A stretch of 64,000 bases of DNA, taken from assembly GCF_025698545.1 (NCBI RefSeq), contig NC_068569.1:20274001-20338000 (forward strand), in the 5' to 3' direction. Position numbers and translations under genes: made by a program. Source of the stretch: Gossypium raimondii. Its lineage: Eukaryota; Streptophyta; Magnoliopsida; Malvales; Malvaceae. Of this stretch, positions 52,254-63,717 are shown piece by piece (the stretch's first letter is position 1; each line of letters begins with the position of its first letter). The notes beneath the pieces were generated by a model. It was not told the origin of the DNA and ran no database searches. It saw nothing but the letters and a program-made list of their open reading frames with translations.

Positions 52254-53640
52254 TTTAAGTTTATGCAAATTTCGGTTATATATATAGAAGTGTGATGTGT
52301 TTAGCATATTGTTAATAGTTGTATAAATTAGTTATATTTAAGCCTATTTCAAAAGTAATATGTGTATTATATGTATATGATGTATTGTATATATCTTTGT
52401 TAAATTTTGGTGTAAAAGTGTTGTTAAATTTGGTATGTATATGCTTGTCTATTTGTTTGTATATAAGCTGTCCAAATTTTGATATATAAATCTGTCCAAA
52501 TTGATGTATAAGAGTTGTCCAAACAATGTAGATTACCTATATTGTAATATGTAGTATAGTTAGTAAATTGAAATGAAATAAATGTGTACGAATAAATGTT
52601 TGGATACATGCTTGATTTATGATATATAATCATATAGGTTTGGAAATGTTTTAAGAATTTGAATTATATCAAATTTTGATTTGGTAAATGATAATGATAT
52701 GGTTGAATTTTGAAACATAGTTGGTATATGTAATTTGATTAATGATGCATGTTTGGTTTTAATTGATTATGTGCTTAAATATAAATATATATATTTATGG
52801 GAGGAAATTTTGTGGTTGAGTTAGTATAAAAAAAATATGAAAATAAAAAAATTCGAGTTGGGTTTTGATCGGTAATGCCTCGTAACTCTAATCCGACGAC
52901 GGATACGGGTCGGGGTGTTACAGATATAATTGATGTTACAAATTGAAAATGGAATGTATATAGTTGAATTATTGTGTAAATGATAATGTTCAAAGGTCTA
53001 ATTGATATGGATATAAACTGAGCCCTTATGAACTTAATGAACAGCTAGGATACAAATGACATGTCATTAGGGTTATTACCGTTTCGGGTGTTGGTTTTGG
53101 ATGTCTTACCGATGGCTAAGGTTCTGCATTTGTTGCGGATTATTCACAACTCGTGTGAACAGCATCGTGTAATGTTATTAACTTAACCCACAACTCGTGT
53201 TAACAGGTCCATTTTCACAACTCGTGTGAGCATTTACATTCACAGCTCGTGTAAGCATTGTTATCCCGTGTATCCAATGTTATTTTGCTATAGTTAATCG
53301 GGTGGAAATTGGATAAGTGTGAAATGGAAATGACATCTGATTTAAGTACAAGGGAATGGAAATGAAATATGATTGCGTGGATTATTTGGTATAAAAGCAT
53401 GAATTATGATTAATGTTATGTTTGTAAGTATGCTAACCTTGTTGGGTTGTGATGCGCATAGGACAAAGAATGCCATGTTTCCAATTTGTATATAGAAATG
53501 TGATCAATGCTTAAGTTATACCAAAATCAGTAAGTTATGTTTAAATTTCGTACGAACTTACTAAGCACTGTGTTGTTTACGTTTTCTTTGTTTGAATTAT
53601 TGTAGATCATTGGAAGTTTTATAGTCGGTTGGAAGTCAAA

Positions 53641-54450
53641 TCGGATCTCACACTATTTATCACACCCCAAATCAAGCTGATTTGAATTAAAGGAGGATAA
53701 ACGCGAAGTTGTCTGTTTTGGTGCACTTTGGTAGTTAGTTCGTCAAATTGTAAGCTTCTGACGAATTAATGTTTTGGGCAAAATGAGTATCTGCCCATGG
53801 AAGTATATCAGGATTTAGTATTGGACGTGTTCTTTAATGAAAGAAGGAATTCGATAAAAGAAAGGTAAGATTTGTATAGGTTACCGCCAAAAGCATAGTT
53901 CTCCTAGTTTGTTCAAGCACTGTGAAGAACAAGTTTTGGTAACTAGATCTGGTAATAAACCAATTGAATTGACTGGTCTAATAGCATATGAACAAGACTC
54001 TTATTTATGTTTCTTCCAGAGTTTGTAGGCCATTAAGAAAGGCGATTTCTGAAATATCATGACACTTGTCAAATTCCACTAAATGGTATGGGGTGATATA
54101 TATATGTTTGTGTGTGAGAAGATTCTGAGAAAGGTGTGCCTTTCTACAATATTACTATTTGATTCTTTATTCTCAAATCTAATTGTATTTATTCTCCATT
54201 AAGCTGAAAGTTAAAGTTCTTGGATAAATCAGTGGTTGTTCCATCTCCGATTGTTGTTGCTGGTTCGAAAAGAATATTTGAGTTTGGAGTTTGAGTTGCA
54301 GTAGGTGAGCCTCAGGTGAGTCCTTGGTATCGACTCTTACAAGTCTTTCTAGATAAGTTTCTTGTGATCGATGTTCTAGAAACAGTGAACAAGTACCTAA
54401 ATGATTACTAAAAATATGTATTCTTGATATAAGTCATTGTGAGTTCAGAA
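53641..54450 (+). mobile_element. Outer retroelement remnant, first segment
   Basis: Non-coding sequence directly following the older LTR. It resembles retrotransposon LTR or leader DNA, but I recognise no domain. It is interrupted at 54450 by a minus-strand solo LTR, and similar-looking sequence resumes at 57606. Confidence 0.35.
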
Positions 54451-57400
54451 TGTAACACCCCTTACCCATATTCGATGCCGGAATAGGGTACGAGGTATTA
54501 CCAGAACATATACACTTTTAACCGTAGTAAATCAAGTTGTAAAATTTCATCTAAATTAAAACTTTCAAGTTGTTATTCTCGAGTCGTTAATTAGGGTTTT
54601 CTTGGCTAAATATACTCACAATCTTTCACTTCCTCGTCGTATGAATTTATAAATTTTCACTTACTTGTTGAATTCGTCCTGAGTACCTGAATTTATCCGT
54701 ATCATTACATATTCTCATATCGTCAAATTTTACTTTTTAACTAATGTAATATATCAATTACTCACTATCTAGTAAGCTAATTGTCACATATATATACATT
54801 ATCCATTCATCTCCCACAAAGCTAACAAAATTAGCCACAAAGATAGTACAAATTTTCTCTATTCGATATAAACCAAAACCTATTATTTCTTTTCCAACAA
54901 ACCTTACTAAATATACACTTTATACTAACCCAAGTGTTTAACCATTCACCCATGACATAAATATATTTTATCCATTATTGCGAATATAGATATGCTTCAC
55001 AAATCATAATTCACCTCACATGGTAACCGAATTAATTTTTATCATTTGTCAAATAGATTACAATATAAGTTATATAACAAAATATAGGTACATTTTAAAC
55101 CACACAAATAAACAAATTTTCATGGCATTACATGATCATCACATATCAAAGACAAATGTTCTTGACATTTCTATCACATAAACCGAATTAATCAATGCAA
55201 CGTCAATGATATAATCATCCATATATCATTATTTTCACACATATAAATATCATGACTAAATTTCTTAAACATTTGATCAATTGCTTTTCAATACCGCAAT
55301 AGTCATTCAAGATCAATACATATTTACCATTCAATTTAACATTTACCGATTATAATCGGGCATATGACCATTTATACACAATTCATTCATACATTTTATA
55401 ATCCTCCTCCTCCTCTCCATTCCACATCCTTTTATGTATAAAACATGCTTAATTAGCATTATATATAATTTCACTATTCACTTATATTTAAATTCAAAGC
55501 TGTCTATTTGAGTCAGAGTCACTAAATCATTTTTATCCAAAGCTACAGAGCTCCAAATTAAGTTCTATTAATTTTCCCCGAAACTAGACTCACATGTCTT
55601 ATTACCATAAAATTTTCAGAATTTTTTACTTGGCCAATTAGTACATTTTATTCTTTAAAGATTCCCCTGTTTCACTGCTCAATATCTCTGACCTCTCTTC
55701 ACTAAAAATGAATTATCTCATTGTCTAGATTTCAGATGATATTTACGTTTGTTTCCTTTGAAAATAGACTCATTAAGAATTCTAAGAATATAAATTATAA
55801 CTCATAATTATTTTTTACAATTTTTAATTATTTTCCAAAGTCAGAACAGGGGATTCCAAAATTAATCCGACCCTGCCCCACTAAAATTCAAATATCTCAA
55901 AATGTATAACTCTTTTGCTTGCTCTTTTTCTTTTATGTAAAAATAGACTCATTAATATTTAATTCCATATCTCACTCAACCACTAACTCAATCCCTATAA
56001 TTTTTGGTGATTTTTCAAACTAACGTCACTGTTACTATCCAAATCTGTTCTGTTTCAAATTCACTCATTCACATAACACTATAACAATTTATTTTATAAG
56101 CACGGTACAAAACTTCATCACTCCAGTGACTCTTTTGCAACTCACTGCATTTCAATCACATATTCTTATTGGTTTACAATTTCTCATATCCTATTAAACA
56201 TGTCGGTATAATAGCAAACATTCAGTGGCTTGCACATAGTACCACTCATTTAACTATTATCATTCGATATACGTAGTAGCCTTCACATAGTACTACACAC
56301 GTGATCAAACTTTCTGGTTCACGTAGTAGCCTGCACATCGTACTACACACGTGACCATTAATATCCGTTACACATAGTAGCCTACACATAGTACTACACA
56401 CGTGATTCGAAGCTATCCGATACGCATAGTAGCCTGCACATAGTACCACACATGCGACCTTTCATTCCGGTACATGTAGTAGTCTACACATAGTACTACA
56501 CACGTGACCATCACTTTTACTTTCACATAGTGACCTACACACAGTCCATTCACACATGTGATCATTTGTCACTTCATTCGTATCCCTTTTTATTCCGAAT
56601 ATTCAATCGGGAAATTTTTCACTTTTTCTCATTTTTTTCTTTTTCACTAATCAAAGTCAATTCCTTGTCTTTCTTGACTTATAATAACACATTTAACTTA
56701 TTTTACACTCACATTATTCAATCCAGTCCAAAAATCATATTTTGGAAAAATTACATTTTTGCCGCTAAAGTTTCACAAAATCACGATTTTGCCCCTAGGC
56801 TCGGAAATTAAAATTTATTCATTTTTCTTATGTTTTATGACATGCGGAACAATTTTTCCTTCTATAGCAACATCAAATTCTTGCTCTAAAGTGCACTTAT
56901 GAACAATAATAATTTTTAACAATTATACCGTTTCACTCGTTTTCGGTGAAAATCGTTTAACATAATTCTAAGTTTCATATTCTATCATGAAGCATCAAAA
57001 TTCATACTTTTCATATATGGGTAATTTTTCAAACATAATTTCTAGCTCGAATTAATGATAGAAATAGCTTAATCAAGTTACCGAGATTCTAAAAATATAA
57101 AGAACAAGAAAAACGGGGCTAGAATGGACTTACCATGAAGCTTGAAAGAATGAAGAAACCCTAGCCATGGAGTCCACATGATATTCAGCCAGCACTCATG
57201 GAGAAGATGATGATTTTGGCCTTATTTTGTCTTTTTAATTTGTTTTAATTACCAAATTACCAAAATACCCTTAACTTAAAAATATCCTATTTCACCTATT
57301 TCATGTCCAGTTTTGTCCATAACATAACCAATGGTCTAATTACCATTTAAGGACCTCCAATTTAAAATTTTATAGCAATTTGACACCTCTAGCTTCTAGA

Positions 57401-57600
57401 ACTCAACTTTTGCACTTTTTAAAATTTAGCCCTTTTGATTAAATTGAGTGCTCAAACGTCAAAAATTTCGAACGAAATTTTCACGAAATCTTTCCGTGAA
57501 ATTGTAGACCATAAAAATATAGTAAGAAATAAATTTTTTCTCATCGGATTTGTGGTCTCAAAACCACTATTCCAACTAGGCTTAAAATCGGGATGTTACA
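54451..57600 (-). mobile_element. Solo LTR on the minus strand, 3150 bp
   Basis: On the + strand it starts TGTAACACCCCTTACCC and ends AATCGGGATGTTACA. CAGAA flanks it at 54446-54450 and 57601-57605. The minus-strand orientation is inferred because its reverse complement (TGTAACATCCCGATTTT..., with GTGGTTTTGAGACCACAAAT) has the same start as the plus-strand LTR at 50138. No internal coding region is present. It contains a six-copy ~51 bp array at 56270-56565. Confidence 0.85.
56270..56565. repeat. Six-copy ~51 bp tandem array inside a solo LTR
   Basis: Units share GTAGCCTGCACATAGTACTA followed by CACACGTGACC, spaced about 51 bp. Four of the six keep the CACGTG palindrome. Such arrays are typical of the U3 region of LTRs. 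Confidence 0.85.
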
Positions 57601-57605
57601 CAGAA

Positions 57606-57819
57606 CATAATGAACTGTGTGCATGGGTGTATGTGATTTTGTGAAGTAACCATGTGTGTGTCTAGAATGTATACTATGAGATGTAATTATGTTGATGTGT
57701 ATGAAACATGTATTGATGTATGATTTGATTAGGAAAATGAGTCAGCGTACCTGTGGGTGTGTTTATTGTGTGATGTGTGATTTGAAATGTTTGAGAATGG
57801 GGTGTATCTGAGTGTAGAA
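57606..57819 (+). mobile_element. Outer retroelement remnant, second segment
   Basis: A short stretch between two solo LTRs. With both LTRs and one copy of each target duplication removed, it joins 53641-54450 to 61461-61930, so these three pieces appear to be one older sequence. Confidence 0.4.
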
Positions 57820-60800
57820 TGTAACACCCCCTACCTGTATCCGTTGTCGGAATAGGGCATGAGGCATTACCGGAGTTTACTGAATATTTTCAATAATTCT
57901 GAGTCATTTATTATTCATATTCTGAAAATAATCATAACGTCCCTCTATTGGGCCCTCGAAACCCAAAACATTCATTAGGAACCTACTGAGATTAAATCAA
58001 AATCATAGGGAATTTTTCGCAAAATCTTAAATATATATAGAGATTTTAGAATTTTTTTTATTTCCGAATTAGGTGCAGGATTCATACGGGCGTATCACAT
58101 AACAAATTTTTTCATAAGAAATTGCATAACTGAAACATTTCCACTCTTTCATAAGCTCATTTATATTTTCATCTAAGCACTTACCATTCCAATGCACCTT
58201 ATAATTAAACATATTACCATTCTATAGTAATTTGGCTCTTGCCAAAACTTCAAGCAACAACATTGGTTAGCATACTTTAATATTGACAAACTTATTTTCT
58301 CGCCATGTCTCACTTAAATTTATTACTCGTCTTAATACACATAATTTTCCTTGTATCAAAGTATCAAAGATAGTCTTATATTTACATGTCATGATACATA
58401 TCATTTTCTTGTTGTTTCTTCTTAAATACAAATCATTCAATTCATTATGACAATATTTCATGTACCATAATTTTTATAAGTTCGGTGTATATTTATTCCA
58501 AGAGTTCATAATCTTGAATATGCATAATTATCGTAAGTTTCACATACATGTATTTTCCATGTCATATTTCAGTATATCAAATAATTATCATTTCTATGTA
58601 TTTCAAGTTTAATTTCATGATTTTAAGTACTTATCATTTTCTATTTTTATCCTGTTGAATTTCTCAGAATTTCGATGGATATTCAGGGGGTACACTTTAG
58701 TGTACAAATTTGGGTCCGTCAATTCATATTCATGTGCGCACATTTTCCAATTCAAAGAGCACACTCCCGCGAACCTCATTTCTTACAGCGGGATTACCAG
58801 TCCAGGCTAAATCCACTGTAATATAAACTCGTAGAGTATTGTCAGGATTACCAATCCAGGCTAAATCCCCTGCAATGACAATTACTCTAATGAGTTTGGA
58901 TCTGAATTACCAGTCCAGGCTAAATTCAGACCCTAATTCGGATTACCCGTCCGGGTTAAATCCATTTTCCACATATTCTTCGGGAGGGCTATATCAAGAT
59001 CACCCGTCCGGGCTAGATCTTTTTCACACATATTCTTCGGGAGGGCTATATTAGGATAGGATCACCCGTCTAGGCTAGATCCTTTTTACAGTCAATTCCT
59101 TTTCAAAGATCCATCGAATTTTCCTTTCATTCAACCGGGATTTCTTCCCCTTTTTTATCAATTATATCAATGTTTCAATGAACATTTAAATCATATTCAC
59201 ATCAATAACATACATTTCAAGCATTTAAGAATATAATTCAGGTTACATGAACTTACCTCGTTACTTGTTTGTGTTTACAATTTCACTAATCTGATGTCTT
59301 TTCTTTTCCACGTTCAAGTCTCGTATTTGAGTCATTCGGATCTTTATAAATAAATTTAACCATCATTTCCATTCATTTCATATTCTGATACATTCAATTA
59401 ATGCTCTAGGCAAGATTACCATTTTGCCCCTAAGCTTTTAATTAATGACGATTTTAATCCTTAGGCTCAGAAAAATAAATTCTTGTAATTTTAATCCTTG
59501 TTTTAAGCCTAATTATTCTCATACTTATTGATAATAGCCCATGAATTCTATAAAATATCGAATTTTTCATAATTTCAACACTTTTAAATTTAATCCCTAA
59601 AACATGTTTTCACCTGATCTTGTTCTAATTTCATTCAATTTTGTAATTTAAATAAATAAAAAATTCATTTCATGCAATTTGGTCATTTTTGACATTTTTA
59701 CAAAATTACCCATAGAGTTTTACTTTTATTCAATTTAGTCCCTGAGCCTAAAACGTGCAAATTATCCATGCTAGCTAAATATCCATTCATATTTTTTTTC
59801 CTCCTCCTCCTCTCCATTCCACATCCTTAATTTATATAACATGCTTATAAGTAACATTATCTATGATTTCATTATTTACTTGTAAATTTATTCAAAGTTG
59901 TCCATTTGAGTCATAGTCACTAAATTATTTTTATCTTGAGCTACAGAACTTCAAATTAGGATCCGCTAATTTTTCCTGAAACTAGACTCAAATATATTCT
60001 TACCATAAAATTTTTAGAATTTTTATTTAGTCAATAAGTACAGTTTATTCTTTAAATTCACCTCTGTTCTGCTATCTAATAGTTTCAACCCTTCTTCACT
60101 AAAACTTAATTAGCTCTTTTTACAGAATTTGGATGATGTTACTGTTTAGTTCTATTGAAAATAGACTCATTCAGGATTTTAAAATATAAATTTAAGTCTC
60201 TAATTATTTTTATTCAATTTTTTATGATTTTTAAAAGTAAAAACAGAGGAACCCAAATTCATTCTGACATTGTCTCAAAAAATTATTATATCTCATGATT
60301 TACAATTCCATTACTTACACCGTTTCTTCTATGAGAAACTAGACTTAATAAGATTTAATTCCATATTTTTTCATTCTCTAATTCGATTCCCATAATTTAT
60401 GATGATTTTTCAAATTTAACCTACTGTTGCTGTCCAAAACTGTTTTAGTGCAAGATGTTTATTACCATGTTTATAACACCCTTATTTTCTTTCTCTACAC
60501 TATTTCTCATCACTTTCACTTATTTTCTCTTCACTAACATATCAAGAACATAGGACCATATATCTGAAAACTTTACATTAACATCATTTCCATACTTTTT
60601 CAATAATATCAAACTTAAAAATTTATTAAAATCTTGATGTTCTTACCTTGTCATATTGATTTCAATCTTTAACTTGATTTTCTCTCCCCTCCAGTTTCTA
60701 TTTCTTGAATCCAACTTGATATTCTAGCTCCCCATAGTCTCCTTGTTATCTTTCTCTCTTGATGGATATGGAAATTCTTTTGATTTCTAGATGAAAATGG

Positions 60801-61455
60801 TAAATTTTTGGTGAAAGGACCAAATTGTAAAGAAAAGAAAGTTTCTTTCTTTCTTTTCTCTTCATACGTTGGAATGCATGGGAGAAGATGATGATTCTTC
60901 ATCTTTCCTTCCATATATATATATACTAAATAAAATAATAAAATATCATTTAAAAATCAAATTAAAATATTAATAAACTAATATTTATTTATTTATTTAA
61001 TCTAAAATATCTCCAACATCATCATTATTTTCTAGATTTCTCTCTCTTCTAATTGACCATTTTTCCCTTTATGATCTTTTAAAATTTCATCATTGAGTCA
61101 TCACTTAATTTTGTAAAATTGCGATTTAATCCCTCAAAATTCTTCACCTTTTTCAATTTGGTCCTAATCCATCCATTTTCCTCAGTTTCTAGATCATTCC
61201 ACCCTTAAAATATTTACACCATTGGTCCTTCAACTTTTTCATATTTACACTTTAACCCCTCAAATTTTGAGTATTTACTCTTGGGCAACAAAACTTTTCT
61301 CACTTTTGTGATTTAATCATTTCTTGAACTAATATGTCATAATATACTTCTCAATGTTGACATTACTCCAAAATTTTCCCTTTTTGTCGCTTTATATTCC
61401 TTATTTTATTATATCAAAGATAATATCTTACTGTAAAAATTTTTGGGGTATTACA
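57820..61455 (-). mobile_element. Second solo LTR on the minus strand, 3636 bp
   Basis: Starts TGTAACACCCCCTACC and ends TTTGGGGTATTACA on the + strand, flanked by TAGAA (57815-57819 and 61456-61460). It shares blocks with the previous solo LTR, for example CCTCCTCCTCCTCTCCATTC near 55403 and 59800, so the two are related but clearly different subfamilies. It contains a tandem array at about 58790-59090. No internal coding region. Confidence 0.85.
58790..59090. repeat. Tandem array around GATTACCAGTCCAGGCTAAAT inside a solo LTR
   Basis: About six imperfect units, of the form GGATTACCxGTCCxGGCTAAATCC, with variable spacers. Confidence 0.8.
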
Positions 61456-61460
61456 TAGAA

Positions 61461-61930
61461 AGATTATGATGTGAGTTTGGTTATTGCGTTGGTATTCGAT
61501 AAAGCCTGTCGGAACAGTAAAAATGAATTATGATATGACAATTCTAAAGACAAGTCCATGGCCATGGCATATTCTGGAAACGGCGGATGATCCGCATTTA
61601 TTGACTAGGGTTCTCTGCGTGTCCCATAACGATGATGGGCAAACCTCACGTGATGTGCGTTTAGGTAAATCCATATCGTAAACACAACAGCTCTTAAGAT
61701 GCCTGAGTGACATTCTGCTAGCCTTTGTGGCATTCTGCTAGCATTTATGGCGTATTCTGATTTGGCCTTTGTGGCATTCTGTTAGCATTTGTGGCGTATT
61801 TTGATTTGGCCTTTGTGGTATTTTTCTAGCCTTTGTGGTGTACTCTGATTAGTTACGACAAGGATATGGAATGTCTGTAGTTTTGCTTTGAATGATTTCG
61901 TGTTATAATCGAATAAATTTGGATGTTCAA
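61461..61930 (+). mobile_element. Outer retroelement remnant, third segment with tandem array
   Basis: It carries short repeats of GCATTCTGCTAGCCTTTGTG and GGCGTATTCTGATTTGGC at about 61711-61855, an LTR-like array. No coding domain is recognised. It is the continuation of the sequence interrupted by the two minus-strand solo LTRs. Confidence 0.45.
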
Positions 61931-62299
61931 AGAAGTTATCCACTGTAGGTCATCTATTGGTATGAAATGTGGGCATGTTATGAGTAAGAAGAGTTATACA
62001 AGTATTCATTGGTTTAATTTCATCTATGTAAAGTTGGAAAATCTATGTAGTTGATATTTAACTAAAACAATTAAGTTTTAAAAATACAAAAACCAAATAT
62101 GCATTCAATAATATTTAAATACAAGTTTATTGTCACTCTATCTATATTCATTTTAAATAAATTTTAAATAAAAATATTTTCTTTTACTTACGTTTGGGTG
62201 TGATAAAATCTAATATTTATAAAACTATTGATCAAATTGATATCACAAGTTAAAAATAATTATTTATATTAATTAAATTAAAATAAATTAAAATATAAA
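61931..62299. other. AT-rich intergenic DNA, nothing recognised
   Basis: No gene or element ends are seen between the retroelement remnant and the CACGTG repeat array. Confidence 0.35.
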
Positions 62300-62665
62300 T
62301 AATTAAATTAAAATAATTAAACTCGTAAAAATACGTGCGTGAATTAAGAAACTAATGGAAATTTTAAAATAATTATTTACTTTAATTGAGTAAAATAAAT
62401 ATATAATTGTTAAATTAAAATAAATAGACACGATAATATAAGTGCGCACGTGATTTAAGAAATTAATAATTTTAAAAATAATTATTTACATTAATTGAGT
62501 AAAATAAATATATAGTTATTAAATTAAGATAAATAAACACATCAATATACGTGCGCACGTGATTTGAGAAACTAATAATTTTTAAATTAATTAAGTAAAA
62601 TACATATATAATTAATTAAATTAAAATAAATAAACGCGTCAATGGACATGGGCACGTGATTTAAG
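62300..62665. repeat. Four-copy ~97-110 bp tandem array with CACGTG cores
   Basis: Units contain AATTGAGTAAAATAAATATAT, then AAATTAAAATAAATA, then GTGCGCACGTGATTT followed by AAGAAAT. CACGTG lies at 62447-62452, 62556-62561 and 62653-62658; the first unit near 62335 is degenerate (ACGTGCGTGAATT). The array ends about 1.05 kb upstream of the methyltransferase ATG. Confidence 0.8.
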
Positions 62666-62699
62666 AAATCAATAAATTTTAAACATTTAAAATTAATAT

Positions 62700-63114
62700 T
62701 ATATCATTTTAAAGATTTTAAATATTATATCATATTGTATATGTACTTGTTATAAAGCTTATGAATATGTTTTTTTTCATGCTTCTATATAATTATAATT
62801 TTTATATTAAAGAACATAAAATTATATATCTAATGTTTTTCTTTAAGATCATTTTACACTTACCTTTTTAATAATATCATTTTCAAAATTAAATTTATTT
62901 TTTAAAGATTATAATATAACTTATTATTGAATCCAACACTTATTGATAATAATATATCTAATAATTAAATCGATGTTAATAAAATTTAAAATAAATTTTA
63001 AACATTCCATCAATGATGATTGTTAAATAAATTTAAAACATATTATATATATAAAATATATTATTTTCATTCACAACACCTTACCATAATCTAATATATT
63101 TTAAAATAATTTTT
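62700..63114. other. AT-rich intergenic DNA, nothing recognised
   Basis: No coding or repeat structure beyond simple AT-richness. Confidence 0.35.
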
Positions 63115-63460
63115 GTTGGGATAAATTTTAAAATTATACATAAACTTTGATTTAACGTGCAATTTATATACACGTGAAACCCTAATTGTGATTCAAATAT
63201 ATACTTGAAACTTTAATTTTAATTTAATCATACACATTTAAAGAATTAAATAGATCAATTTAGTTTTATCTTGGATAAATATAATTATTTACGTATGCAA
63301 TATACAAACATAAAATAATGTTATACGGATAATTGGGTTAATAATTTACAATAATTAGATTAAATCAAAATTTCATGTATAAAATTACACAAATCAAAGT
63401 TTATGTATTCAATTGCATATAAAATCATAATTCATGTATAATTTTGATATTTTTCTCCTA
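63115..63460. mobile_element. Degenerate hairpin MITE upstream of the PMT gene
   Basis: AAAATTATACATAAACTTTG and the following bases on the left are matched, inverted, by 63360-63455 (reverse complement AAAATTATACATGAATTATG, TGCAATTGAATACATAAACT). The arms are imperfect and AT-rich. No clean target duplication. Confidence 0.45.
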
Positions 63461-63717
63461 ATTTTTAATACCAAACTAATTTAACTTATAATTGTTATTT
63501 TTATATATGTTAAACTAATAATCAAACTGAAAAATGTTTTTTTTGGTGAAACAAAACCAATTTGATTTCAGGAGGTTAATTTGGTTAAAACCGAATTTAC
63601 TGCCAGCAAATTTTTTCTGGAACTCAAAATCTGTCGTTTTTTTCCCTCGCAGGTTTTCCATCAATTTCCAGGGAGAAATCATAAAAACTCCAAAAGTTTT
63701 TTACAAATACAAACAAA

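Larger units (their letters stand above)
50138..52922 (+). mobile_element. Solo LTR, 2785 bp, with 5-bp target duplication
   Basis: Starts TGTAACAGCCTAATTTTGG and ends GGGGTGTTACA. GATAT flanks both sides (50133-50137 and 52923-52927). No internal gag/pol exists, so this is a solo LTR left by recombination between the two LTRs of an element. It contains a (TAA)n tract (about 50499-50543), a tandem array around GGCTTTATGCCTAGCA (about 51396-51560) and a long (TA)n tract (52208-52250). It is inserted in an older LTR. Confidence 0.85.
49030..53640 (+). mobile_element. Older LTR (gypsy-type) split by a younger solo LTR
   Basis: TGTAACAACTC at 49030 and GGTGGTTTCGGGACCACAAT nearby are the start of a TGTAAC-class LTR, related to the one inserted in it (both share the block TTTTTGAGATCGTTG). 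The first part runs to 50137 and the sequence resumes at 52928. The second part holds a four-copy array around CACAACTCGTGTGAAC (53145-53258). The expected GTTACA terminus is not seen, so the 3' limit is uncertain. Confidence 0.55.

Noticed and set aside
56270..56565. Regularly spaced repeats that look like a CRISPR array
   Set aside because: This is eukaryotic DNA, the spacers are themselves similar, and the array lies inside a solo LTR.
54451..61455. The two minus-strand LTRs taken as the 5' and 3' LTRs of one element
   Set aside because: They differ in length and sequence, each has its own 5-bp duplication, and the 214 bp between them holds no gag or pol.
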